Source of the DNA: Actinacidiphila yanglinensis
Lineage (GTDB): Bacteria; Actinomycetota; Actinomycetes; Streptomycetales; Streptomycetaceae
DNA: 64,000 nucleotides
Assembly: GCF_900107965.1 (NCBI RefSeq)
Contig: NZ_FNVU01000029.1
Span: forward strand, 50,191-114,190
Reading direction: 5' to 3'
Position numbers and translations under genes: made by a program. The notes beneath the pieces are model-generated. The model worked only from the letters and a program-made list of their open reading frames with translations, was not told the DNA's origin and did no database searches. The stretch's first letter is position 1. Each line of letters begins with the position of its first letter. Positions 26,820-36,831 of the stretch are shown here, piece by piece.

Positions 26820-27659
26820 ATGTCCGAGTCAGCCCCCGATCCTCGCCTGCAGTCTTTGCTCAACCGGCTCCAGCCGGGACCGGTGCGAAGAGTGAAGGTC
26901 ATCGGGTTCGACGGGGCGGATGTCCTAGTCAGCCTGGAGGACACGGAGGGGCGAGGTGTCGAGCTTGGGCGGATTCCCCGGCATGAGGTCTCGATGCGCC
27001 GCTTTGACGACCCCATGGAGATCCTCGGCGTGGGCGAGGAGATTGAGGCCGAGGAGATCGGACGGTGGCGGGAGGGGCAGCTTCACCTGTCCGCCAGGGC
27101 CTGCGAGAACCCGGAGTTGAGGTCGTTCCTCGTCGGCATACAGCCCGGCCGGATTCTCTCCGGAACCGTGTCAGAGGTCCACAACTTCGGGGTCTTCGTC
27201 CACCTGGACGGCGAGCCTGAGGGCCTGTGCACTGGGTTCATCCGGGTGCCGGACCTGTCGTGGTCGCGGATCAATCACGCCTCGGAGGCCGTCGCAGTCG
27301 GGCAACGGGTCACCGGTGACGTGATCACGTCCGAGACGCGTGAGGGGCAGGTCACCGTCTCGCTGAAGGCTCTGCTGGAAGATCCGCTCATCCGTTTCGC
27401 CGACCGGGTCGGCCAGGTCGTTCGCGGGCCGATCACGAAGATCATTCCGTTCGGTGTGTTCGTGCGGGTCGCCGACTGCGTGGAGGGGTTCCTTCACCTG
27501 TCCGACTTGGCCGAGGAGCCCGTGGAGAGCCCTGACCAAGTCGTCAGCGAGGGCGAAGTGATCACGGTGCGGGTTGCCGAGGTCGACCTCCAACGTCATC
27601 GTGTCAGCCTCCGCGCGGTTATGACCGGCGGGGACGCCCAGCCAGGCCGATTCGTGTGA
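26820..27659 (+). CDS. Triple S1-domain RNA-binding protein
   Basis: A 279-residue protein from ATG 26820. S1 domains: residues about 18-92 (degenerate: VRRVKVIGFDGADVLVSL), about 110-188 (ILSGTVSEVHNFGVFVHLDG) and about 197-270 (VVRGPITKIIPFGVFVRV and VEGFLHLSDLAEE, a canonical S1 core). It resembles a shortened ribosomal protein S1/RpsA. It probably binds RNA in the cytoplasm; as an accessory paralogue it might modulate translation. No operon partner is evident. Confidence 0.8.
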   Translation: MSESAPDPRLQSLLNRLQPGPVRRVKVIGFDGADVLVSLEDTEGRGVELGRIPRHEVSMRRFDDPMEILGVGEEIEAEEIGRWREGQLHLSARACENPELRSFLVGIQPGRILSGTVSEVHNFGVFVHLDGEPEGLCTGFIRVPDLSWSRINHASEAVAVGQRVTGDVITSETREGQVTVSLKALLEDPLIRFADRVGQVVRGPITKIIPFGVFVRVADCVEGFLHLSDLAEEPVESPDQVVSEGEVITVRVAEVDLQRHRVSLRAVMTGGDAQPGRFV

Positions 27660-28064
27660 CATTGGCGGAGGCCTCCAGGGCCTCGCGCAGGCGGGCGTTG
27701 TCGACGGCGAGATGCTGGATCTGGGCGGCCGCGAACCGGATGTTCTCGGCCGGCATCCGGTCTTCAGGTGCACCGGCATCGGCGGCCTGCCACCGCAGGG
27801 AACCTCGTGCTCCATCGGGCCGACCCACATGGCTGCCTTCCCGAGCAGCACGGTGCCGCTCAAGCGATTCCTTCCGCAACGAGTGCCGGTGGAAGCCTGG
27901 ACCACCTCGAATGCTTCGCCGGGATGGGACGCCGACTACCGCCGGGGCACAGGCACTGGCCGGTGCCACCACCAGGGTCGACGAGCCGTTCCCGTTCGCG
28001 AGCGACCCCGCGGTGCTCACCCGCCAGTAGTTCCGCGAGCGGTTCGGCGCCCGCGGGCGATGGG
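27660..28064. other. Remnant stretch between S1 gene and membrane gene
   Basis: On the minus strand (27665-27790) a frame reads ENIRFAAAQIQHLAVDNARL, resembling the coiled coil of transposon accessory DUF6262-like ORFs. On the plus strand (27980-28030) TRVDEPFPFASDPAVLTRQ resembles a Uma2-endonuclease C-terminus. Neither is a gene; both are relics. Confidence 0.35.
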
Positions 28065-28463
28065 CTAGTGCGATGCCATGAGCAGCCCGAGGAGCAGGTA
28101 TCCGCCGAACTCTGCTGTCAGGGCCGCGAGGACTGCTGCGATGCCGATGGCGAGGGAGAGGGCGATCCATCGCAGCGGGGCGTGATGCAGACGCGCCGGC
28201 AGTCGCAGGGAGGCGATGCTGGCGATCGTGGCGGCGCCGATGACCCAGGTGGGGCGCGCCAGCATCCAGGTCAGGGTGCGGTCGGCGGCGATCCCGTCGG
28301 TGCTGTGGAAGCGCAGGGTGTAGACGGCGGCGAGGATGCCGGTCACGACCGTGGCGATGATGGCGGCGGCCCGCGCGCCCTGGTGCCGTCCCGGGTCCGG
28401 GCAGGTAGCGTGATGGCCGGTCGGCCGCGGCGGGTACGGCGGGGGGACGAACGGGAAGCTCAT
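28065..28463 (-). CDS. Small membrane protein
   Basis: A 132-residue protein from ATG 28463. A Pro/His-rich cytosolic N-terminus is followed by four hydrophobic segments (AAIIATVVTGILAAVYTL, LARPTWVIGAATIASIASL, WIALSLAIGIAAVLAAL, FGGYLLLGLLMAS). Unknown function; it is not obviously linked to the biosynthetic genes. Confidence 0.6.
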   Translation of the reverse strand: MSFPFVPPPYPPRPTGHHATCPDPGRHQGARAAAIIATVVTGILAAVYTLRFHSTDGIAADRTLTWMLARPTWVIGAATIASIASLRLPARLHHAPLRWIALSLAIGIAAVLAALTAEFGGYLLLGLLMASH

Positions 28464-29121
28464 GGCTTCACCGTAGGAAGCGTCGGTGGCCGGGCGTATC
28501 CGTACGGGTACTCAAGTTGCGGGCCGGAAACGGCCCGGACACCTCGCGTGCAGAGGCGGCAGCCGGACAGCATGAACCTTACGGATCGGGCAGGGACCTC
28601 TCCCCCATGCCCGTCTCGGCTGATCATCGTACGGACCGAACACTCAACTCCCTCAAGGACCCGACAACACAACTGCACAGCACCGGCGATCCACCCAGAA
28701 ACACCTGCACACACCCAGCACAGCCAAGATCAAGGAAGCCATGATCATCGGCACGTCATAGGTGTCGGGTGAGCCGGCTCGATCTGCCAGTCCCCCGCAT
28801 CGGCCGCCACCGCGGTGTGGAAGGCGAGTACGACGTCGACCAGGGCCAGGCCGTGCTCGCGCAAACCCGTCTTCGCCGCGGCCTTCCGCCCCGTCGTGCG
28901 ACCGCCGGCGAATCCGTTGAACGCGGACAGCAGTCCGGACGCGGCCGCCTCCGCAAGACCGGCCGTCGTGCAGAACCAGCCGTCCTCGAAGACGAGGCAC
29001 CACCCCAACGCATCTGCGGCAGGAGGCAGTTGAAGACGCCCGACCCGATCCGCGCCCCGACTATGCTGAGGGCCGTCACCGAGTCCGGCACCACAGCACC
29101 GCCCGACGGGAGTGGATCGGC
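28464..29121. other. Left border of the biosynthetic locus; no intact gene
   Basis: A GC hairpin CGGGCCG-GAAA-CGGCCCG lies at 28520-28537. A minus-strand frame (28760-29010) reads GWCLVFEDGWFC and KTGLREHGLALVDVVLAFHTAV, a plausible remnant of an unknown gene. The P450 start at 29122 is preceded by GGGAG. This is the likely left edge of the cluster. Confidence 0.4.
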
Positions 29122-30306
29122 GTGCATGTCGAGGCAACCGGCTGCCCGTACCACGCCGCCACAGCCGCCCACCCCGATCCGTGCGCGGACTACCTGGCCC
29201 TCAAAGGCGGCGCACCCGTCGAGTGGGACACGTTCCTGGGCGTGTGGGTCGTCACCGGATACGCCGAGACGGCACGACTGCTGCGCCACCCCGCACTGTC
29301 ATCGACCTGGCCCGCCCAAGGCAGCACGGCGCTGCACGAGGACGCCCCGGACGGGGGCAACGGCCCGCGCACCCATCCCGACGTGCGCCGCTGGTTCATG
29401 TTCGACGACGAACCCCGCCACCTCGCCTTGCGCAAACTCGTCGCACCGCTGTTCACCGACGCACGCATCGACCAGATACGCCCGTTCGTCGAAACCACCG
29501 TCACCACCCTGATGGATGCCGCCGGTTCCACGTTCGACGTCATGTCACAACTGGCGATCCCGCTGTCCGGCCGTGTCGTCTGCCACGTCCTGGGCCTGCC
29601 CGCCGACCTCGCGCCGCGCCTGCGCTCCTGGAGCCAGGACATCGACGCCCTGCTGCACGCCGACTACCTCCCCGAAGCCCGGGAACGCGGCGAGCACGCG
29701 CTCGCAGAGATCACGCAGGCCGTCGACGCCGTCCTGCGCACCGGCGCCCCCCAGCACACCGGCATCGGCCTGCTGGAGCGGGCCCTGCGGGCTGGGCAGA
29801 TCGACCGACGGGACGTGACGGCCACCGCGAGCCTGCTCCTGCACGCCGGGTTCGAGACGACCTCCACCTTCCTCGGCAAAGCCGTCCGGGCCGCGATCCA
29901 CTCCGGCACCTGGCACCAGCTGACGGCGCTGGAGCCCGCGACGGCGGTGGAGGAACTGCTCCGGTTCGACACCTCCGTGCAGCAGGTCGCCCGCGTGGCC
30001 CGGGAACCGGTGGAGTCCGCCGGCCGGAAAATCAAGCCCGGGGACCTCGTACTGCTCATGCTCGGCGTCGCCGATCGTGACCCGGCGCGATTCCACGACC
30101 CGGACCGGCTCATACCCGGACGGCACCTCGCCTTCGGCCTCGGCGGCCACTACTGCCTCGGCGCCCGCCTGGCCCGCCTGGAGGCCCAAGCGGTACTCCG
30201 CGCACTGGCGGGGCGCCCTGGCGCACCGGTCTTCGCCGCACCACCGGTCAGCCGGCCCCACCACGGGGTGACGGTACTGGAACGACTGGACGTGACATTC
30301 GCGTGA
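29122..30306 (+). CDS. Cytochrome P450
   Basis: A 394-residue soluble actinobacterial P450 from GTG 29122. It shows the I-helix oxygen motif LLLHAGFETTSTF (AGxET), the K-helix ELLRF (ExxR) and the heme-binding loop AFGLGGHYCLGARLARLE with Cys345 as thiolate ligand. It needs ferredoxin and reductase partners, not encoded nearby. It is followed 23 nt later by a stand-alone adenylation protein on the same strand. P450s paired with A domains often hydroxylate an amino acid on a carrier protein; here the carrier would be supplied in trans by a PCP-C protein. That role is inference. Confidence 0.93.
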   Translation: MHVEATGCPYHAATAAHPDPCADYLALKGGAPVEWDTFLGVWVVTGYAETARLLRHPALSSTWPAQGSTALHEDAPDGGNGPRTHPDVRRWFMFDDEPRHLALRKLVAPLFTDARIDQIRPFVETTVTTLMDAAGSTFDVMSQLAIPLSGRVVCHVLGLPADLAPRLRSWSQDIDALLHADYLPEARERGEHALAEITQAVDAVLRTGAPQHTGIGLLERALRAGQIDRRDVTATASLLLHAGFETTSTFLGKAVRAAIHSGTWHQLTALEPATAVEELLRFDTSVQQVARVAREPVESAGRKIKPGDLVLLMLGVADRDPARFHDPDRLIPGRHLAFGLGGHYCLGARLARLEAQAVLRALAGRPGAPVFAAPPVSRPHHGVTVLERLDVTFA

Positions 30307-30329
30307 GCAGCGGCAAGGGGGACATCTGA

Positions 30330-31784
30330 ATGCGCACCATCTGGGATGTGGTCACCGAACAGTGCGCGCGCACACCGGAAGCAGTCGCCGCAGTGGGCCG
30401 ACGGCTTTACACCTACGAGGACGTGACCCAGCGTGCCGCGACCCTCTCCACCACCCTCCTCGGCGGCATCCCGCCCGGGTCGCTCATCGCCCACGACATC
30501 CCCGACCCCGTCGGCGCCGCGATCCTCATGCTCGCCGCCGCCCGCCGCGGCTGCCCGGTACTCCCGCTCCACCCCGACAGCCCCCGCGCCCACCGCGCCA
30601 AGATCCTCGCCGACGCCCGCCCCACCGTCGTCGTGCAGTCCACCGAAGAGGCCCGGTTCACCGCGGTGGAGCCCGACCCATCGCAGGAACCGGCCGCGGC
30701 CGCCCCCGCCGAACTCGCCGGCACCGCCTACGTGATGTACACCTCCGGATCCACCGGCCAACCCAAAGGCGTCGCCATCCCCCACCACGCCCTCCTGGCC
30801 CGACTGGCCGGACTGGCGCGAACACCCGGACTCGCCGCCGGCGAGTCCATCCTCGCCATGACTGCCCTGACCTTCGACATCTCCATCGCCGAGCTTCTCC
30901 TCCCGCTCACCGTCGGCGCACACTTCATCGCCGCCCCCCCACAGGCCCGGACCGACCCCGACGCCTTCACCGCGCTCCTCACCCACCACACCCCCGACGT
31001 CGTCCAAGCCACTCCCAGTTTCTGGCGTCTGGTCACCGCGGCCGGATGGCACACCGCGCCCGCCCAGCGCGTCTGGTGCGGCGGCGAAGCCCTCACCCAC
31101 GACCTCGCCACCCGGCTCCTCCCCCGCACCACCGAACTCTGGAACCTCTACGGCCCCACCGAAGCAACCATCTGGGCGACCGCCGCACGCATCCGGACCC
31201 CGGACGCCATCACCCTCGGCCACCCCCTGCCCGGCACCGGCCTCCTCCTCCACGCACCCACCACGAACGACGCTGAACCCCAGGAAGGCGAACTCCTCCT
31301 GTACGGCGACGGGCTGGCGACCGGATACCTCGGCCGCAACGACCTCACCCACGAACGCTTCCACTCCCACCCCACCCCCCACGGTCCCCAACGCGCCTAC
31401 CACACCGGCGACCGAGCCCGACGCCTCCCCAACGGCCAGTTCCTCTACCTCGGCCGCACCGACCACCAGATCAAACTCCGCGGCCAACGCATCGAACTCG
31501 GCGAGATCGAAGCCACACTCCAAGAACACCCCGCGATCACCGAAGCCGTCGTCCTGCTACGCCATCCGGACCGGCCCGAACACGCCTACCTCGAAGCACA
31601 CATCACCACCACCACCGAACTCACCACACCCGATCTACGCCAATGGGCCCGCCACCATCTCCCTTCCACCCACCACCCCACCCGCTACACCACCCACACC
31701 GCCCTCCCCCGCACCACCAACGGAAAAACCGACCGCATCGCCCTCACCCAGCGCGCCACTTCGAGACAGCCAGACCGGGAATGA
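30330..31784 (+). CDS. Stand-alone NRPS adenylation domain
   Basis: A 484-residue AMP-forming enzyme from ATG 30330 (AAGGGGGA upstream). Core motifs in order: A3 YVMYTSGSTGQPKG (about 134-147), A4 LTFDISIAELLLPL, A5 NLYGPTEATIW, A7 YHTGDRARR, A8 GRTDHQIKLRGQRIELGEIEA, A10 TTNGKTDR with the catalytic Lys near 466. Asp in A4 fits binding of an alpha-amino group. There is no carrier domain, so it must charge a PCP in trans; the two PCP-C proteins lacking an A domain are candidates. The substrate is not predictable by eye. It forms a two-gene unit with the P450 and is convergent with the NRPS operon. Confidence 0.92.
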   Translation: MRTIWDVVTEQCARTPEAVAAVGRRLYTYEDVTQRAATLSTTLLGGIPPGSLIAHDIPDPVGAAILMLAAARRGCPVLPLHPDSPRAHRAKILADARPTVVVQSTEEARFTAVEPDPSQEPAAAAPAELAGTAYVMYTSGSTGQPKGVAIPHHALLARLAGLARTPGLAAGESILAMTALTFDISIAELLLPLTVGAHFIAAPPQARTDPDAFTALLTHHTPDVVQATPSFWRLVTAAGWHTAPAQRVWCGGEALTHDLATRLLPRTTELWNLYGPTEATIWATAARIRTPDAITLGHPLPGTGLLLHAPTTNDAEPQEGELLLYGDGLATGYLGRNDLTHERFHSHPTPHGPQRAYHTGDRARRLPNGQFLYLGRTDHQIKLRGQRIELGEIEATLQEHPAITEAVVLLRHPDRPEHAYLEAHITTTTELTTPDLRQWARHHLPSTHHPTRYTTHTALPRTTNGKTDRIALTQRATSRQPDRE

Positions 31785-31953
31785 CACACCGGGGGTGACA
31801 GATCAGAACGGGGTGCGCGATGCCGTCCATCCTGCCCGTGGGCCAGGCCGCGTACCGGGCGGACCCCTGTCGCGTTCCTGGAACTCCACACGGGACGACG
31901 CGTCCGGCCCGGCAACCCGCTCAAGAACCGTCGCAACCGCGCCGGCCGAGGTG

Positions 31954-33531
31954 TCAGGCCAGATCGGCCAGGCCGCCGAAGGCGGCCCGGAGTTCGGTCC
32001 GCAGGGCCTCGGCGCTGCTCCCGGCGACCACGTCCGCGCGCCAGGCGACCAGGACACGCCATCCCCCGTCCGGTCGGGGGATGGCCTCCACGACCAGGTC
32101 GAGACCCGTACGCGGCTTCGGCACCCGGACCGGATCCAGCCACATGGCCTCACCGAGATGCGCCCGGGGGGGCTCGTTCTGCAACACCACCCAGGTCTGG
32201 AACCACGGGTGCCGTTCCCGGTCCGGGCCCAACAACCGGACGAGTTCGTCGAACGGAGTCCGCCCGTGCTCCATGGCCGAGGTCAGCGCCTCGGCCGTGC
32301 TCCTCATCGACTCCCCCGGGCTCTGCCCGCACACGCCCCCCAACACCAGCGCCACCGGGTTCACGAAACAGCCGACCACCGGCTCCAACGCGGTCACGGA
32401 CCGGCCGGCCGTCACCGTACCCAGGCACACGTCCGGCACGCCGAAAGCCCCCGACACCGCCCGGCCCACCGCCGCCGCCAACGCCGCACCCGGGGGACCG
32501 CCGTACGAAGCCGCCACCCGCGTCAGCCGGCCGACCGTGTCCCGGTCCAGGCCGATCTCCGCCTCGCGCCGCTCCCCCTCCGCGGTGCCCGGGGCGGGGA
32601 GGAACGGCCGTGGCGGACGGCTCAACCGGTCCCGCCAGAACGGGAGGTCGCTCTCCAGCCATTGCGCGGCCTCGGACCGTTCCCAGCGGCTGTAGGAGGC
32701 GTAGCCGACCGGCACGGGCCGCAGTTCCTCTCCGCGGTACGCGGCAGCGAGATCATCGATCAAACGCCTCTCCGACCACCCGTCGAAGGCCAGGTGGTGC
32801 ACCTGGAGGCAGAGGAGATGACGGCCGTCGCCGAGCGCGCACAACCGCGCGCGCAGCGGGGGCGCGGCCTCCAGGTCGAACGGTGTCTCCCACCAGTCGG
32901 CGAACACCCCAGCGGCCACAGCCTCCAGGGCCTCCGGGCCGCCGGGACCCGCCTGGTCCCCGGGGCCCAACGGGGGCACGGCACCCGACAGGGCCTCGGT
33001 CGGCCGCTGTTCGAGGACGAGTTCGGCCGTCGGCCGAACCACCTGGCTCACTTCGAGGTCGTCGGCGTCGATCGGGTAGATCGTACGCAGCACCGGATGG
33101 TGCTCGACCACCCTCAGCAGGGCGCGCTCCAACCGCTCGGGTTCCCAATCGCCGGCCAGCAGGTAGGCGAGTTCGATCGTGCCGTCCACATGACCAGGCG
33201 TGAACTGCTCCTGCAGCCAGAGCCGTTCCTGGGAGTGCGCCAACGGGGCCGGCCGGCCGTCGTCACGCGGGAAAGGCGTCGCCCGCACGGCCGCGTCCGC
33301 GGCCGGACCGTCTTCCAGGGCGGACAGGCCCGCCAGCGTCGGATCCGCGCTGATCCGGCTCAACGGGACACGGTGGCCCAGCCGCTCGGACAGCTCGCGC
33401 TGGAGCATCACCAGGAGGATCGAGTTTCCGCCCGCGTCGAAGAAATCCTCATCGTCACCGGCCGGTTCGACCTCCAGCACGGCCCGCCACGCCTCCACGA
33501 CCAGCTCCCGCCGTGTTCTCGCCCCACTCAT
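31954..33531 (-). CDS. NRPS PCP-C didomain protein
   Basis: A 525-residue protein from ATG 33531. The N-terminal carrier domain (residues about 5-75) has DFFDAGGNSILL with phosphopantetheine Ser37. It is followed by a complete condensation domain (about 95-525): C3 motif QVHHLAFDGWS with His246 as catalytic base, VGCFVNPVAL (C5) and HGRTPFDELVRLLG (C7). PCP fused in front of C with no A domain is unusual, so the PCP must be loaded by another protein. It is the last gene of the minus-strand operon, 90 nt after the C-A-PCP gene. A terminal C domain may release or transfer the chain. Confidence 0.9.
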   Translation of the reverse strand: MSGARTRRELVVEAWRAVLEVEPAGDDEDFFDAGGNSILLVMLQRELSERLGHRVPLSRISADPTLAGLSALEDGPAADAAVRATPFPRDDGRPAPLAHSQERLWLQEQFTPGHVDGTIELAYLLAGDWEPERLERALLRVVEHHPVLRTIYPIDADDLEVSQVVRPTAELVLEQRPTEALSGAVPPLGPGDQAGPGGPEALEAVAAGVFADWWETPFDLEAAPPLRARLCALGDGRHLLCLQVHHLAFDGWSERRLIDDLAAAYRGEELRPVPVGYASYSRWERSEAAQWLESDLPFWRDRLSRPPRPFLPAPGTAEGERREAEIGLDRDTVGRLTRVAASYGGPPGAALAAAVGRAVSGAFGVPDVCLGTVTAGRSVTALEPVVGCFVNPVALVLGGVCGQSPGESMRSTAEALTSAMEHGRTPFDELVRLLGPDRERHPWFQTWVVLQNEPPRAHLGEAMWLDPVRVPKPRTGLDLVVEAIPRPDGGWRVLVAWRADVVAGSSAEALRTELRAAFGGLADLA

Positions 33532-33621
33532 CCGAAAATGTCCTCACTGCCAGGTCCGTGCAGTCGTCTTCCTGAGGGCCGTCACCGGCGGGTTCGCGCG
33601 CCCACCGCGGCGGTGGCCCGG

Positions 33622-36600
33622 TCACGGCGCCACTTCCTCGGAGAGCAGCCCCCGGGCCAACCCACCACCCGTGGCTCCCTGCGGCCCGGAGACCGCCGCG
33701 ACGGCGGCCCGGGCCGCGTCGGTCGCGCCGGGCCGGGACCGGATCACGTCGGCCAGTTGCCGCACGCTGGGCGCGGCCACGAAGTCGGACATGTGCAGGG
33801 GGATGTCCAGCGCCTTGCGCAGCAGGGCCAGCGCGCGGGCCGCGCCGAGGGAGTCGCCGCCCTGGTCGAAGAACGACGTGTGCGGTGCGACCGGTTTGCG
33901 CAACACGGCCTGCAGGGCCAGCAGGACGGCCTCGGTGACCGGGCAGTCCTCCGGCCCGTCGTCCGCGGGCCGCCCGGCCTCAGGCGACTCCGCGAGGTGG
34001 GCTTCCACCTCCGTCAGCAGCGCCCGCGTATCCGTCTTGCCGCTGGACAGGCGGGGCAGCTCCGGCACGCTCAGCAGGAGCGCGGGCACCATGTAGGCGG
34101 GCAGCACCGACGACAGGTGGGCCCGCACCTGGGCCGGGTCCGGTGCCGTGCCCGGCGGCCCGACCAGGAACGCAGCCAGCCCGCTCTGCCCGTTCCGGTC
34201 GAAGGGCACCACCGCGCACTGCGCCACGCCGGGGCACTGCCGGGCACGGGCCTCGATCTCGCCGGGCTCGACGCGGTGGCCGCGCAACTTGATCTGGGCG
34301 TCCCGGCGGCCGTGCAGGCGCACGCGCCCGTCCTCGTCCCGGGAGGCGATGTCGCCGGTGCGGTACCACCGCCTCGGGCCGTACCCGAAGTCGTGCACGA
34401 CGAACTGGCGCGCGGTCAGGTCGTCGTGGCCGAGGTAGCCGCGGGCCAGGCCGACCCCGCCGATGAGGAGTTCGCCGCGGCAGCCGGGCGGCATGGGCCG
34501 CAAGTGCCGGTCGACCACGTGGAGTTCGGTACGGGCCAGGGCGGTGCCCACGGTGACCGGGCCGGGGGCGCAGCGCCAGACCGTGGACCAGACGGTCGTC
34601 TCGGTCGGCCCGTAGACGTTGAACACCGTGTCGGCGGCGGTCAGGAGACGGTCCTTGAGGTCCCGAGGCAGGGCCTCGCCGCCCGCGAGCGCGACCCTGG
34701 GCCGCACGGTGAGGTGGTCCAGCAGCAGCCGCCACACACTCGGAGTCGCCTGCAGGACCGTCACTCCTGTGTGGGCGACCAGTTCCGCCAGCAGCGTGGG
34801 GTCCTCGGCGGCGCGGTCGTCGGCCACCTCCACGGTGCAGCCGGCCAGCAGCGGGGCCAGCAGTTCCGGCAGGGACACGTCGAAGGTGGTGGCGGTCGCC
34901 GCGGCCACTGAGTCACCGGGTCCGAGACCGGTGAAGCGGGCCCACTCGCGGACCAGGTTCGTCAGCGCCTTGCGCCCGACCAGTACACCCTTGGGGGTAC
35001 CGCTGGAGCCGGAGGTGAAGAACACGTACGCGTCGCGGTCGCCGCGACCGTCGACGGGGCCCGGCGGCGCCGGATCCCGGCTCCCGGCCCGCACGGGCTC
35101 CACCGACGGGGTGCGAACGGGCTCTGCCCCCGCCGGGGTGAGGACGGCGCGCAGCCGCGCCGCGCTCTCGATCATCCGCAGCCGTTCCGCAGGCAGCCGG
35201 GCATCGAGCGGTACGTAGACGGCGTCGAGCGTGAGCACCGCCAACAGCGCGGCCACCGTGTCGGTGCCGCGCGGTAGGCGTACTCCGACGCGGCTACCGG
35301 GCACCACCCCTGCCGCGCTCAACGCGTTCCGCAACTCACCTACGCGATCCAGGAGTTGACGGCCTGTCAGCATTCGGCCCGAGGAGCGGGCTGCCACCCG
35401 GTCCGGTGGGGCGTCAAGGCGCGCGACGATGTCCTCGACCACGTCGCCCGGCACGTCGGTACCGGCCGGGCCACCCGCACTCGTGGCATCCTCTTCACCG
35501 GGGAGCAGCAGCGGCACCTCGCCCAGCCGCAGTCCGGGGTCGCTCGCCCAGGCGGCCAGGAAGACGGCCAGCCGGTCGGAGAGCCTCCGACCGTGCTCGA
35601 GGGTGAACAGTTCCGTGGCGTACTCGACCATCGCGGCGAGCCGGCCGTCGGCCTCCTGCCAGAACTCGACGGTCAGGTCGAAGGCGGCCGCCATCTGGTC
35701 CACCCGGTGCTTGCCGGCCTCCGCTCCGGCCAGTTCCAGTTCGGCGCCCAGGGTGTTCTGCAGCACGCACAGGACCTGGAAGAGCGGGGTGCGGCCCGGG
35801 ACGCGCGGCGGCGCGGCCGCGCGCACGATGCCGTCGAAGGGCAGCCCCCGGTGGACGCAGCCTTCGAAGAAGGAGTCGGCCGCTCGGGCGACCAGTTCGC
35901 CCAGTGCGGGGTCGCCGTCCGTGCCGATCCGCACGGGCAGGGTGTTGACGAAGAAGCCGACCAGCGGCTCGAACTCCTCGCCGGGCCGGTCGGCGACCGG
36001 CACGCCGATCACCAGGTCGTCCTGGTCGGCGATCCGGCTGAGGAAACCGGCCAGCACGGAGTAGAGGGCCACGAAGAAGGTCGCGCCCTGCTGCGCCGCC
36101 ACGGCCTTCAGCCGTTCGGCCGTGCCGGGCGGCCACAGCAGCCGGCTGCGGTCCCCCGCGTACGTGGGCCGCGCGGGCCGTGGGTGGTCGTAGGGCAGGT
36201 CCAGTGCCTCGGGGGCGCCGCGCAGGGTGTCGCGCCAGTAGGCCGCGGCCTCCTGTGCGCTCTCGCCGTCGCTGTCGGCCGCGGACCGCAGCGCCGCGGG
36301 CACGTCGGCGGCGGCCAGTGGCAGCGGCTCCAGCGCCCCCGGGTCGGCGGGCGCCCCGGGGGTGTAGAGGATGCTCAGCTCCCGGGTCAGAACCTCGATG
36401 GACCAGCCGTCGGCGACGAGGTGGTGCACGCGCAGCAGCAGCAGGGCCCGGCCGGTGTCCTCGCGCAGCAGGTGGGCGGTGAACAGCGGGCCGTCGGTGA
36501 GGGAGAGCGGCGTGCCGGCCAGTGCGGCGCGGCGGGCGGCGACCGCGTCGGGGGAGGAGGGTTCCTCCGCGGCGAGCACACTGTCCGGGGCGGGCCGGAT

Positions 36601-36831
36601 CAGCAGGCGCGCGCCGTCCGGCGTGGGGACGCAGACCGAGCGCAGCAGTTCGTGCCGCCGCACGAGCACGGTCAGGGCGCTGTCGAGCGCCGCTTCGTCC
36701 AGGGGGCCGGTCAGCCACCACCCCTGGTTGATCAGGTGGACGGCGCCGGTTTCCTCGTACTGGTCGAGGTACCACAGCCGCCGTTGTTCCGGGGTCATCG
36801 GCGCGGTGGTGGCTGCGGGCCGGTCAGTCAT
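33622..36831 (-). CDS. NRPS module C-A-PCP
   Basis: A 1069-residue protein from ATG 36831. C domain (residues about 10-430) has RVHHLVADGWS (His136-His137, Asp141) and VGFFVNTLPVR. A domain (about 450-945) has YVFFTSGSSGTPKG (A3), TTFDVSLPELLAPL (A4), NVYGPTETTVW (A5), RWYRTGDIAS (A7), GRRDAQIKLRGHRVEPGEIEA (A8) and LSSGKTDTRAL (A10). PCP (about 985-1050) has FFDQGGDSLGAARAL. This is the only complete elongation module in the window. Its start overlaps the end of the A-PCP gene by 8 nt, so the two are co-translated. Confidence 0.95.
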   Translation of the reverse strand: MTDRPAATTAPMTPEQRRLWYLDQYEETGAVHLINQGWWLTGPLDEAALDSALTVLVRRHELLRSVCVPTPDGARLLIRPAPDSVLAAEEPSSPDAVAARRAALAGTPLSLTDGPLFTAHLLREDTGRALLLLRVHHLVADGWSIEVLTRELSILYTPGAPADPGALEPLPLAAADVPAALRSAADSDGESAQEAAAYWRDTLRGAPEALDLPYDHPRPARPTYAGDRSRLLWPPGTAERLKAVAAQQGATFFVALYSVLAGFLSRIADQDDLVIGVPVADRPGEEFEPLVGFFVNTLPVRIGTDGDPALGELVARAADSFFEGCVHRGLPFDGIVRAAAPPRVPGRTPLFQVLCVLQNTLGAELELAGAEAGKHRVDQMAAAFDLTVEFWQEADGRLAAMVEYATELFTLEHGRRLSDRLAVFLAAWASDPGLRLGEVPLLLPGEEDATSAGGPAGTDVPGDVVEDIVARLDAPPDRVAARSSGRMLTGRQLLDRVGELRNALSAAGVVPGSRVGVRLPRGTDTVAALLAVLTLDAVYVPLDARLPAERLRMIESAARLRAVLTPAGAEPVRTPSVEPVRAGSRDPAPPGPVDGRGDRDAYVFFTSGSSGTPKGVLVGRKALTNLVREWARFTGLGPGDSVAAATATTFDVSLPELLAPLLAGCTVEVADDRAAEDPTLLAELVAHTGVTVLQATPSVWRLLLDHLTVRPRVALAGGEALPRDLKDRLLTAADTVFNVYGPTETTVWSTVWRCAPGPVTVGTALARTELHVVDRHLRPMPPGCRGELLIGGVGLARGYLGHDDLTARQFVVHDFGYGPRRWYRTGDIASRDEDGRVRLHGRRDAQIKLRGHRVEPGEIEARARQCPGVAQCAVVPFDRNGQSGLAAFLVGPPGTAPDPAQVRAHLSSVLPAYMVPALLLSVPELPRLSSGKTDTRALLTEVEAHLAESPEAGRPADDGPEDCPVTEAVLLALQAVLRKPVAPHTSFFDQGGDSLGAARALALLRKALDIPLHMSDFVAAPSVRQLADVIRSRPGATDAARAAVAAVSGPQGATGGGLARGLLSEEVAP

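Noticed and set aside
31795..34911. Very long open frame (1038 codons) on the plus strand
   Set aside because: Antisense to the PCP-C and C-A-PCP genes, which carry all NRPS motifs; typical shadow of high-GC coding sequence.
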